Below, one piece after another: positions 49,416 to 60,826 of a stretch of 64,000 nucleotides of DNA. The position numbers and the translations under genes are program-made. This DNA comes from Bugula neritina. Its lineage: Eukaryota; Bryozoa; Gymnolaemata; Cheilostomatida; Bugulidae. Positions within the stretch are counted from its first letter, which is position 1. Each line of letters begins with the position of its first letter. The notes under the pieces were generated by a model. That model ran no database searches and was not told the origin of the DNA. It saw nothing but the letters and a program-made list of their open reading frames with translations. The stretch lies in the NCBI GenBank assembly GCA_964035545.1, contig OZ037767.1, positions 16,667,581-16,731,580 of the forward strand, read 5' to 3'.

Positions 49416-50186
49416 ATGCATACAATCGGACAGCTGGATGGCCTGGCCATTGTGGAGAAGCATCATAACCACCTGCTTGGTGTTGGAGCTGAGTGCATAT
49501 CAAGGTGGGTAGCACAACTTCTTAGTTCATAAGTAGCAGCCTAGTTTTTTAAAAGGTTTGACTATATTAAAATATAAACATTTTGTTATTGCACTAATAC
49601 AATGATAAAATGAGCAAACAGTTTCCAATATAACTTGCTGCTGGTAAGATTTACAGTACTTGTAGTAGAAACAATATTAGTAGTGGTGGTGGCGGCAGTA
49701 GTGGTAAAAGTAGTAGTAGCAGCAGTACTGGTAGTAGTAGCAGTAGTAGTACTAGTTAGTAGTAGTAGTAGTAGTAGTAGAAGTAGTAGCAGCAGCAGCA
49801 GTAGCAGTAGTAGCAGCAGTAGTAGTAGCAGTAGTAGAAGTAGTAGTAGCAGTAGTAGTAGTAGCAGTAGTAGTAGCAGTAGTAGAAGTAGTAGCAGCAG
49901 CAGTAGCAGTAGTAGTAGCAGTAGTAGAAGTAGTAGCAGCAGCAGCAGCAGCAGCAGTAGCAGTAGTAGCAGCAGTAGTAGTAGTAGTAGCAGTAGTAGA
50001 AGTAGTAGTAGCAGTAGTAGTAGTAGCAGTAGTAGTAGCAGTAGTAGAAGTAGTAGCAGCAGCAGTAGCAGTAGTAGTAGCAGTAGTAGAAGTAGTAGCA
50101 GCAGCAGTAGCAGCAGTAGTAGTAGTAGTAGTAGTAGTAGCAGTAGTAGTAGTAGTAGTAGTAGCAGTAGTAGTAGTAGCAGTAGC

Positions 50187-50223
<37 letters not shown>

Positions 50224-50716
50224 TAGTAGCAGTAGTATAGTAGTAGAAGTAATAATAATAAAATAATAACATTATTAGTAGTAGTGGTGAAGTTGCTTTT
50301 GATTCTGACGTTAGTACTGTTAGTGGTAGAGATGGTGTTGGTAGAAATAGGATTAGTGGTTGTGCACTCATAGTTAAAGGCATAAAGCATAAACCAGAAT
50401 TGAATACATATATAACATAGATATGATATGACTCCTTATTTATATTGATTTACTATCTTGCATGAACATGGCATTTTCGCTATCAACATTAGTGTTTGTA
50501 TTATACACTTTCACTAAACAAGCTTGTTAAATTTATAAAAAATTATGTAGGTGATGACTTTTGCATATCTGTGTTTAATTTTAAAAATATCATGTTGCAT
50601 AATTATTTTTTAGGTGTCTGGTGAGCGGACGACTTCATTTTCGGCTGCTTCATGGCACTTTTATTTTCGGAAAAGATGTAACCACTTGTAAAATCAGTTT
50701 TTTTATGGTGAACTAA
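49416..50716 (+). CDS. Possible two-exon small gene, unidentified
   Basis: Exons 49416-49504 and 50614-50716 join in phase with GT-AG signals to give 62 codons plus a stop, starting MHTIGQLDGLAIVEKHHNH and ending FFMVN. The sequence composition looks coding, and the first exon is directly preceded by an acceptor (TACGTAG), so it may also be an internal exon. The intron contains the large trinucleotide repeat. No family was recognised and confidence is low. Confidence 0.28.
49686..50290 (+). repeat. Long AGT/AGC trinucleotide repeat
   Basis: About 600 bases of almost pure triplets, AGT interspersed with AGC and some AGA, with larger sub-repeats of the form GTAGTAGAAGTAGTAGCAGC recurring several times between 49840 and 50100. 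Long frames for poly-Ser, poly-Leu or Thr/Ala on both strands are by-products of the three-base period. Confidence 0.95.
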
Positions 50717-51312
50717 ACAATATAATGTTTAACAAAATTCTTTTTTGGTTAAAAATAAAGGTATACTGTCTTTGGCTTTCTGTTATTTCTATATTGTGTT
50801 CTTCTGTTGCTATGTGTAATTGATGAGATGACTCCAAACTCTTGCACATCCGCCACAATAAAGTAGATAATTTTGCTATGTGCATCAAGATTTTGTTATA
50901 AGTAGATATAGTTTTGCAATGATAGTGTTGATGCTGCAGCAGGTAACATTCTAGTAGGATAAACCAAACAGAATTTAAGCTAAAACATTCTAAAAAAATA
51001 CAGGATTGCTTGAGCCACCTTACCTTTGCTTTTTTCTAGGCAAAAGTTGTTAGCTAAATAATAAAAAGACAAATTAATGATTTCTGTGAGAGTTGTCTAC
51101 TACAAAAATTACGTAGCAGATCATCATTAGTAACCATAACAACACGTACATGTTTACAGCACTCATGTGCTCTCTTTGTTCTGATTCGTCAACAGTAGCG
51201 CCCTAGACAGTCGATGTTATCGCACGAAAATATATTGTTTATTGCGGCTAATATCGCGAAATGGCAAAATGAGGATCGACCCTGACAGTCGTAAAAGCCG
51301 TGTGATGCACTG
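50717..51312. other. Right end of the 17.4 kb segment, no gene seen
   Basis: AT-rich, then slightly more GC-rich in the last 150 bases (GCGCCCTAGACAG, TATCGCGAAATGG). It ends GATGCACTG next to the TATTTTCT duplication. Confidence 0.4.
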
Positions 51313-51890
51313 TATTTTCTCTGATGAGTTCCTTTTTAAACAATATAATAGCAAATCACTTGGGAGTGTTTTTCAAATTATGCGAAAATACTGAGCTGTG
51401 ATTCGCTAACAACTGTGCAATGGTTTAGCTTGATTTTTTAGAGTTCTGAGTTTTAGTGACCTATAGGGTTACATATTGATACATTTTCCACTCCGTTGCA
51501 ACTAAATATAGTCTATATTGCATGGTCTGTAGACGCAACTGAGTGTTTTAATGAGCATACCATATGTTTATATTTCATATCAGAAAACTTCCTTGTTATT
51601 GAATTAGAAAAAATTGTTATTTTTCTGCAAGCTATAGAAATTGTTTATAATCTTCTTATTGACTTCACCACATGTTTAGTGCTGAGTAATTGCTGATGGT
51701 TGTTTGGTGTCAGCATTGAGACTGTTTCAGTGACTTTATGCAATAAATATACTTACTACTGTAAAACATGTCTATGTCTATTGTAATCAAAGCTCTATAT
51801 AGTTATATAAATTCTATATTATATATTCTATATTATATTATATTCTATATTATATTATATTATATTCTATATTAACACTATTGTGTAGAG
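51313..51890 (+). repeat. Repeat R, right part after the 17.4 kb segment
   Basis: Resumes repeat R exactly where 33867 stopped (compare 29480-30010). It differs at several bases from the next copies at 53650 and 55990. An AT-rich TATATTCTATATTA tract occupies about 51805-51875. Confidence 0.65.
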
Positions 51891-53582
51891 CAGGGGTGTC
51901 CAACCTTTTCAGACCAAGGGCCAGTCTGCAAGTTTCAACTTGAGCTGGGGGCCACAACATTTTTTTTTGTTTTTAAAATAAATTTTCAAGATTCATTAAA
52001 CATCTGCAGGCCATATGTATTGTAATTATAAGCAAGGGCTAGGCTTTGCATGTTTATTAAAATCATAACATATTTGAATAGATATATATTATTTATGTGT
52101 GTATGTGTGTATATATGCATTTAATTAAAATAGGTAAACAAGAAACATTTCATTTTTATTACTTTCATAATCAATAATTATATATGCATTTATGTTTGTG
52201 CAAAAAAATTATACATATATATTCATACAAAGTATATATTCATGATTGTACATGCAAATTTAAACAAGATGTGCCAGTGCTAAGAGTCTGGACTCATATC
52301 AGTATAGTTATATTTTACAACCATCAGTGAAACACTTGTAAGTACACAGTGAGTACTGTTTGCCTTGAACAATTCTGTTAATATCTGGTTTCGTATCAAA
52401 ACATATAACCCTTAGTTGCTGGACTAAGTGCTGACTAGTGAGTGAAGTGTAGTATTTATTTTGTGTATTTCATTTGACTGAAAATTGAAAGTTCAAAGTT
52501 CAAACCTTCAAGCCATCTCAGTGCAGTGCAGCATCTAACAAGCAGTCAAAGGTCAAAGGTCAAGGCAATCACAAATCCCAAATAATTTCAGTACATACTC
52601 GCACAAAATTCATTATAAAAACAAAATTTTTTAGACATCTAACCTTAAAACAGTATGTAAAGGAAAACTAACATATACATAATAATATTTTAGTACTGCA
52701 TAAGTGAAGTGTGCCAGAGATTCTTCAACTACTTATCTTTCACAATACAGTCAATAAAAGTGAGATCTCAGTTATACTTTCAAAAAAGTCTTGTCTCTAT
52801 ATGGCCTGTCCTGATTAAATGTCTTTGAAATACCTGTCTGCACAGGATAGCTAAGGGCAACTTTTTAGCTGCAACTGCCTTGCTGAGGTTTGCATTGTAA
52901 CTGTGTAAAAATTCAGTACCAGTAAAAACAATCTTATTTAATTGAAGGCTACTAGAATCAAAATTTAAAAACTATGGTGTGAATCTTATTTTTTCTCAGT
53001 GCAGCTTTTTTGGAATTTTTTCATTCTTTTGCAAAGTTATAGAAAAAAACTGCACATTTTTGGCTAATTTTGCCTCAAAAGTTGATTTCTGTAGTACCAG
53101 TAAAATATCTTAGCAGGAAAACATGATATCTGAATAAAAAAGCAATGACTTTTAGATTTTATATAAATTGTGGATTTATACGCGGGAAATGGTATATTTC
53201 TTTTTTAGTAGTAAGCACTGTGCATCACTTCACACTTCAGTGAACGCGTAGAGATGAGCATAATATTATAATATAGGCGTCTACATTACTATAAGTCACA
53301 GGCTTGCTATAGCTAACAGACTATAATGACTATATAGCTTGCTGTTATTAGTTGTAGTTTGATCTCAGGCTAAACAATGACAAGTAGGCAACACACATGC
53401 CACCCACAGAGCAATATTGTAGAAGAACTTAAACTACATTTTAATAGAAATTCTTAGTGGGATGCTTTCAACTATCCTATGTGCTGCTGTTTCAGGCTAG
53501 TTAGCAAATTTGATGTACAAAAATTTGTAACTTGCTATACCTTTGGGGGGCCACACAAATATAGCTGGAGGGCCAAATCCAG
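51891..53582 (+). mobile_element. hAT-like non-autonomous element, copy 1, 3' end lost
   Basis: It starts CAGGGGTGTCCAACC, a typical hAT/Charlie-type terminus, and has GGGGGCCACA near both ends. The insertion point GTGTAGAG is uninterrupted at 30006-30013 and 56507-56514, which serve as empty sites. The expected mirror terminus is missing; the element ends GGAGGGCCAAATCC and runs straight into repeat R. No transposase was seen in 1.7 kb. Confidence 0.6.
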
Positions 53583-54230
53583 TAAACTTAGCCATGTTAT
53601 CTATATATATGGGCAGATCTGTAATTCCCATACTCAAAGATTATCAATATATTATTTTCTCTGGTGAGTTCCTTTTTAAACAATTAAATAGCAAATCACT
53701 TGGGAGTGTTTTTCAAATTATGCGAAAATACTGAGCTGTGATTCGCTAACAACTGTGCAATGGTTTAGCTTGATTTTTTAGTATTTTGAGTTTTAATGAC
53801 CTATAGGGTTATATATTGATACATTTTCCATTCCGTTGCCACTAAATTTAGTCTATATTACATGGTCTGTAGACGCAACTGAGTGTTTTAATGAGCATAC
53901 CATATGTTTATATTTCATATCAGAAAACTTCTTGTTATTGAATTAGAAAAAAATTGTTATTTTTCTGCAAGCTATAGAAATTGGTTATAATCTTCTTATT
54001 GACTTCACCACATGTTTAGTGCTGAGTAATTGCTGATGGTTGTTTGGTGTCAGCATTGAGACTGTTTCAGTGACTTTATGCAATAAATATACTTACTACT
54101 GTAAAACATGTCTATGTCTATTGTAATCAAAGCTCTATATAGTTATATAAATTCTATATTATATATTCTATATTATATTATATTCTATATTATATTATAT
54201 TATATTCTATATTAACACTATTGTGTAGAG

Positions 54231-55922
54231 CAGGGGTGTCCAACCTTTTCAGACCAAGGGCCAGTCTGCAAGTTTCAACTTGAGCTGGGGGCCACAACAT
54301 TTTTTTTTGTTTTTAAAATAAATTTTCAAGATTCATTAAACATCTGCAGGCCATATGTATTGTAATTATAAGCAAGGGCTAGGCTTTGCATGTTTATTAA
54401 AATCATAACATATTTGAATAGATATATATTATTTATGTGTGTATGTGTGTATATATGCATTTAATTAAAATAGGTAAACAAGAAACATTTCATTTTTATT
54501 ACTTTCATAATCAATAATTATATATGCATTTATGTTTGTGCAAAAAAATTATACATATATATTCATACAAAGTATATATTCATGATTGTACATGCAAATT
54601 TAAACAAGATGTGCCAGTGCTAAGAGTCTGGACTCATATCAGTATAGTTATATTTTACAACCATCAGTGAAACACTTGTAAGTACACAGTGAGTACTGTT
54701 TGCCTTGAACAATTCTGTTAATATCTGGTTTCGTATCAAAACATATAACCCTTAGTTGCTGGACTAAGTGCTGACTAGTGAGTGAAGTGTAGTATTTATT
54801 TTGTGTATTTCATTTGACTGAAAATTGAAAGTTCAAAGTTCAAACCTTCAAGCCATCTCAGTGCAGTGCAGCATCTAACAAGCAGTCAAAGGTCAAAGGT
54901 CAAGGCAATCACAAATCCCAAATAATTTCAGTACATACTCGCACAAAATTCATTATAAAAACAAAATTTTTTAGACATCTAACCTTAAAACAGTATGTAA
55001 AGGAAAACTAACATATACATAATAATATTTTAGTACTGCATAAGTGAAGTGTGCCAGAGATTCTTCAACTACTTATCTTTCACAATACAGTCAATAAAAG
55101 TGAGATCTCAGTTATACTTTCAAAAAAGTCTTGTCTCTATATGGCCTGTCCTGATTAAATGTCTTTGAAATACCTGTCTGCACAGGATAGCTAAGGGCAA
55201 CTTTTTAGCTGCAACTGCCTTGCTGAGGTTTGCATTGTAACTGTGTAAAAATTCAGTACCAGTAAAAACAATCTTATTTAATTGAAGGCTACTAGAATCA
55301 AAATTTAAAAACTATGGTGTGAATCTTATTTTTTCTCAGTGCAGCTTTTTTGGAATTTTTTCATTCTTTTGCAAAGTTATAGAAAAAAACTGCACATTTT
55401 TGGCTAATTTTGCCTCAAAAGTTGATTTCTGTAGTACCAGTAAAATATCTTAGCAGGAAAACATGATATCTGAATAAAAAAGCAATGACTTTTAGATTTT
55501 ATATAAATTGTGGATTTATACGCGGGAAATGGTATATTTCTTTTTTAGTAGTAAGCACTGTGCATCACTTCACACTTCAGTGAACGCGTAGAGATGAGCA
55601 TAATATTATAATATAGGCGTCTACATTACTATAAGTCACAGGCTTGCTATAGCTAACAGACTATAATGACTATATAGCTTGCTGTTATTAGTTGTAGTTT
55701 GATCTCAGGCTAAACAATGACAAGTAGGCAACACACATGCCACCCACAGAGCAATATTGTAGAAGAACTTAAACTACATTTTAATAGAAATTCTTAGTGG
55801 GATGCTTTCAACTATCCTATGTGCTGCTGTTTCAGGCTAGTTAGCAAATTTGATGTACAAAAATTTGTAACTTGCTATACCTTTGGGGGGCCACACAAAT
55901 ATAGCTGGAGGGCCAAATCCAG
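54231..55922 (+). mobile_element. hAT-like non-autonomous element, copy 2
   Basis: Exact copy of 51891-53582, produced by the 2,340-base tandem duplication and not by a second insertion. Confidence 0.6.
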
Positions 55923-56690
55923 TAAACTTAGCCATGTTATCTATATATATGGGCAGATCTGTAATTCCCATACTCAAAGATTATCAATATATTATTTTCT
56001 CTGGTGAGTTCCTTTTTAAACAATTAAATAGCAAATCACTTGGGAGTGTTTTTCAAATTATGCGAAAATACTGAGCTGTGATTCGCTAACAACTGTGCAA
56101 TGGTTTAGCTTGATTTTTTAGTATTTTGAGTTTTAATGACCTATAGGGTTATATATTGATACATTTTCCATTCCGTTGCCACTAAATTTAGTCTATATTA
56201 CATGGTCTGTAGACGCAACTGAGTGTTTTAATGAGCATACCATATGTTTATATTTCATATCAGAAAACTTCTTGTTATTGAATTAGAAAAAAATTGTTAT
56301 TTTTCTGCAAGCTATAGAAATTGGTTATAATCTTCTTATTGACTTCACCACATGTTTAGTGCTGAGTAATTGCTGATGGTTGTTTGGTGTCAGCATTGAG
56401 ACTGTTTCAGTGACTTTATGCAATAAATATACTTACTACTGTAAAACATGTCTATGTCTATTGTAATCAAAGCTCTAGTTACATATATTATATATTAACA
56501 TTATTGTGTAGAGGAATTCAATATGTGCTGAATATAATTGAGAATGAGTCATATAAACATCAGTTCATGCATAATAATATTGAAAAATAATTTTCCCTCA
56601 CCCAGGATTCAAACCACAGATCTCCAGGTTGCAAGTAGGTGGGCTAACCAATTACACCACAGAGGCTGCTGGGTTAACTCAATGCTATAC
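55922..56690 (+). repeat. Repeat R, last copy, uninterrupted
   Basis: Matches 29390-30150 through to the tRNA-like end and lacks the hAT insertion at GTGTAGAG. The rest of the stretch to 57010 is AT-rich (ATAATATAAT runs near 56800-56850) with no gene. Confidence 0.6.
56596..56670 (-). repeat. tRNA-derived SINE-like sequence
   Basis: The minus strand starts CCTCTGTGGTGTAATTGGTT (A box TGGTGTAATTGG) and has GGTTTGAATCC as a B box, with about 70 bases between ends. The loop CTTGCAA would give anticodon TGC, but the flanking stem does not pair. Likely the tRNA-like head or tail of a SINE within repeat R. Confidence 0.5.
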
Positions 56691-57009
56691 AAATATAAAT
56701 AATATAATATGCTATAGATTAGTCATGCAACTTTAATGCAGCTGAAAATATTTATTGATTGCTTTGCCTTATAAAATTCAACTTATAAACATTGGCAGTT
56801 ATATTATAATATAATATAATATATATAATATAATATATAATAACAATATTATTGTTATTCAGCTATTATAGCTGTGTATAAATCAGTTTTTGCACATAAT
56901 ATACTTATGTGATACAAATAGAAAACTTGCAGCAAAATTCATCTTTCTTTATAAAACTTGAATGGCTCATGGCTTTCGGTGCCACTTTTCATATATTGCT
57001 ATAGAGTTG

Positions 57010-57193
57010 AAAGCTAATTTATTATTGGCAGCTAAAGTAGCCAATCAGCTCTACCAGTTGTCTTCTTTGTGTCCAAATCTTTGAACCTTTGCCCAAAGAA
57101 TGAGTATAAAAAGATGGTCCAGTCTATAAAACAGACGACTCAGTTACATTTAATAATTTTTCTCTCATTTTGATCAGAGTGTACAACTTGAAC
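57010..57193 (+). promoter_or_regulatory. C6 promoter region with TATA box
   Basis: Only the proximal part of the pre-gene block is kept. TATAAAA at 57125-57131 lies 69 bases before the ATG at 57194, with another TATAAAA at 57105-57111. The GATCAGAGTGTACAACTTG leader matches the paralogues. Confidence 0.55.
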
Positions 57194-59140
57194 ATGGTAA
57201 GTTTCCTAAATATCCTAGTGTATTTTAATTACTTTATTCATATACAATATATTGATATTTGCCTCAATACCAAATAAATAATAATTTCTATTAAATTTAT
57301 AAACTAGGGGAAAATGTTTCACAAAACACAGCAATAATAATTTATTCAAATATATCAATAATGCTTTAAAACAAAATAATAGTATTTTGATTAAATTTAT
57401 AATAAATATCAAATAAAATTAAATTATCAAGACAAGCCATTCCTTAGCAATCAACACTTTAATACAAATTATTCAACTACTAAGATTTTACTACAAGACA
57501 TATATTGGAGATTTGTGTTGAGAAGGAAAGCAGAGTTGACTATATATGATTTTTTTTGAATTCAAAAAGATTTATAATATACTGCTAATAACCTTTATTC
57601 ATTGATCCTAATCACCATATCACATTAATTAATGGGAAACAACTTCTATAGAGCGAATTAGTGAAAGACCATTTGGTTATTTTTGTATTTAAATTCAATT
57701 TATTCCTTCTGAATTCATGATATCTACATATATTCATATAATCTTTGTTTAAGGAAACAGGAAAGAAGAGTTCAAGGACATCAGAGACACACAGAGGTGT
57801 TCACAGAATATCTTTGGTGTTCTGTATTATAAATCTTCTCCTTTGGTTTTCCTTACTGGTCTACGGTGTATTTGAAGTATCAAGCTTGTACAGAGAAGTT
57901 GATAGTCTTACAGCTGCTACTAGAGAGAAACCATCTGTTGCGACCTTGACACAAACTAAACAGGAAGTAGAAGAAAAAATCACAGTGAGGCTCACAGAAG
58001 AGATAAGAAACATACGAAGAGAAAGTGAAAAAGAAAGAAAGAATTTAAAAAGAGAAACTAGACTATTACGAAAAAAGTTGCATTTACTTGAAACACAATA
58101 TGACAACTTTAAGAGATTTTGGACGGACATGGTGAAAAAGGTGATTTCTATAAAATATATTGTGTAATACAGATAGTTATTAAATAAAGCAGTTTACTCA
58201 CTTAGAATTGTCTTCACAAAATAATATATTGTATTGCTTACAGGTGCTGTTTTATGAGAATTATAAAGAGAAAAATGAGTGGATAACTCCAGTCAGTACT
58301 TCTGAACCAACTAGCACATCTGAACCAACTAGCATGGCAGAGCTGGGTAGTGGTGAAACTGAGCTGCATTTAACCAATGAGAGTGTCCGATACACACAAA
58401 GTTCAGCCAATAGAAACAGCTCTAAGACAGAAGAAGGGGACCCCACAGTTCTACTTCACACTTCATTTAAGAATATGGAGAGTTCTTTGGGCTATGATGA
58501 CACAGAGCTGCCTTTACCTGAGCAAATTGTTGAACTTCTAGGTAAATTATATAATATTTGTTATGTAATACCATATATGCGCTGGTATCAATTCAGTATG
58601 TTTTTTGTTTTGTCCAGGATTTATATTCTTTGTTTGTTTTGTTCAAGACTCATATAAATTATAATTTTATTCTGTTTCATAGCTTGCAGACAAGGACCAA
58701 TAGGTGAAAAAGGAGTTAGCGGAAAAGATGGACATCCAGGTGTTGATGGTGTGACTGGAGAGAAAGGAGAACCCGGCATTATGGGAAAGAAAGGAATGTC
58801 AGGAGATAAAGGAGAAAGTGGACTTCCTGGTTTTGATGGCAGAATTGGTAGTAAAGGAGAACCTGGTGCTGATGGAGAAGTTGGAGTGCCTGGAGCAAAG
58901 GGTGAACAGGGAGTTCCTGGAAATCATGGAGAAAAAGGAGCTCCCGGTAGAAACGGAGCCAACGGAGAAAAAGGAGTTCAGGGTTTGAAAGGTGATAAAG
59001 GTTTTCCTGGAAGGAATGGACTTCCTGGTGTAGATGGCATCGCTGGTAAAAAAGGAGATCCTGGTAGTTCTGGCTCAGCCGGCACACCAGGCTCAAAGGG
59101 TGATAGAGGGATGCCTGGAGAAAATGGAAGAAATTGAGCA

Positions 59141-59939
59141 CCTGGTAACACTGGTGCTAAAGGAGAGCCAGGTCAACCTGGAGCTCAGGGAGACAAGGGA
59201 ATGATTGGTGAGAAGGGATCAAAAGGAATACAAGGACAGACTGGAGAAAGGGGAGTGACTGGCTTGAAGGGAGATTCTGGTAGAGCTGGTATTCAAGGAG
59301 TCAAAGGTGCAAAAGGTAATGAATTTAAATGCTTGTTCGATATTGGTTCTTGTTCAAGCCACAATTTAGTTTATTTAGTTTAGATGTACATTACATGTAA
59401 ATTATATCCTATGATACAACTTCAGCACACTATGCTCAAATAACTTTTTTTATAATTATTTAAAGGCAACAAAGGTTTGCCCGGAGAGAGCGGACTGCCT
59501 GGTGCAAATGGCATAGCTGGTGAAAAAGGAGAACCTGGTATTTCTGGCTCAGCCGGCACACCAGGATCAAAGGGTGATAGAGGGATGCCTGGAGAAAATG
59601 GAAGAAATGGCGCACCTGGTAACACTGGTGCTAAAGGAGAGCCAGGTCAACCCGGAGCTCAGGGAGACAAAGGAATGATTGGTGAGAAGGGATCAAAAGG
59701 AATACAAGGACAGACTGGAGAAAGGGGAGTGACTGGCTTGAAGGGAGATTCTGGTAGAGCTGGTATTCAAGGAGTCAAAGGTGCAAAAGGTAATGAATTT
59801 AAATGCTTGTTCGATATTGGTTCTTGTTCAAGCCACAATTTAGTTTATTTAGTTTAGATGTACATTACATGTAAATTATATCCTATGATACAACTTCAGC
59901 ACACTATGCTCAAATAACTTTTTTTATAATTATTTAAAG
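59141..59939 (+). repeat. 474-base tandem duplication of collagen exon and intron
   Basis: 59141-59465 and 59615-59939 are almost identical, including the whole intron (AATGAATTTAAATGC start, TTATTTAAAG end). The period is 474 bases, the spacing between the acceptors at 59466 and 59940. It has added at least one 324-base collagen exon to C6. Confidence 0.85.
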
Positions 59940-60729
59940 GCAACAAAGGTTTGCCCGGAGAGAGCGGACTGCCTGGTGCAAATGGCATAGCTGGTGAAAA
60001 AGGAGAACCTGGTATTTCTGGCTCAGCCGGCACACCAGGATCAAAGGGTGATAAAGGGATACCTGGAGAAAATGGAAGAAATGGAGCACCTGGTAACACT
60101 GGTGCCAAAGGAGATCCAGTTCAACCCGGAGCTCCGGGAGACAAGGGAATGATTGGTCAAAAGGGATCCAAAGGAATACAAGGACAGACTGGAGTAAAAG
60201 GAGTGACTGGATCGAAGGGAGATTCTGGTAGAGCTGGTAGTCCAGGAGTCAAGGGTGCAAAAGGTAATGACTAATGTGTCTTCAATACTGCTAATTGCAT
60301 AGCCAGCTATAACTTTATAGTTTAATTATAACTTTAGGCTAAATCACAGACTACATTTTCCATTATATTTCATATAATAAGTTTTTTAGTAGAATATATC
60401 ATTTAGTATACAGTCTACTATTCCACTAAATTTACCCTATTACAATGTTTTAGATCATACTACATAGTATATATTACTAGACCTAATAAATCATGTTACA
60501 TAACATTTTATTTTATAATACGTATAAGTTTGTATTTGATTAAGAAAGTACAAACCTTTCATTTATATTACTTAGTTGATTACTTTGCATTTTTGTTGTT
60601 TAGTGATTTTTATAGGATTGTAGCCTTACATATTTCTGCAGGTGACAAAGGAGTAAGAGGTCTAACTGGTGCTAGAGGAGCTCAGGGTGCCACTGGAAGG
60701 AAAGGAGACAAGGGATCAGTTAAAAGTAG

Positions 60730-60826
60730 CGGAGGAGAGGGAGGAGGGGGAGGAGGGAGAGGAGGGGGAGGAAGGGGAGGAGGGGGAGGAGGATCATGGG
60801 GAGGGGAGGATCATGGGGAGGGGGAG
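60730..60826 (+). repeat. GGA/GGGA purine repeat inside the C6 last exon
   Basis: A tract of GGAGGGGGAGG units encodes the Gly-rich tail of C6. In C4 and C5 the same place has GGAGATAGAAGGAGA units that encode the GDRRRG repeats. The C-terminal tail therefore evolves through expansion of a purine simple repeat. Confidence 0.7.

Larger units (their letters stand above)
33868..51312. mobile_element. 17.4 kb segment with 8-base target duplication, possible giant DNA transposon
   Basis: The segment interrupts repeat R, whose uninterrupted form is at 29480-29500. TATTTTCT occurs on both sides (33860-33867 and 51313-51320), as an 8-base target duplication would. The segment starts CAGTATATC and, read from the other end, CAGTGCATC, so the ends share CAGTnnATC. 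A GGGTCRATC motif lies inside both ends. An 8-base duplication and CAG termini fit hAT-type transposition, but no transposase was recognised and longer terminal repeats are lacking. A rearrangement with chance micro-homology is the alternative. Contents are listed separately. Confidence 0.4.
51645..56477. repeat. 2,340-base tandem duplication, two copies
   Basis: Sequence at position x equals that at x+2340 from about 51645 to 54137, with no difference seen by eye across long stretches. Small open frames repeat exactly (53479-53667 and 55819-56007). The unit holds a hAT-like element and a copy of repeat R. Perfect identity implies a very recent event or an assembly artefact. Confidence 0.9.

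Noticed and set aside
49586-50383. Long poly-Leu, poly-Ser and Thr/Ala open frames on both strands
   Set aside because: They are by-products of the AGT/AGC trinucleotide repeat, which has no stop in several frames.
53479-53734. Two small frames repeated exactly at 55819
   Set aside because: They lie at the end of the hAT-like element and are identical only because of the 2,340-base duplication.
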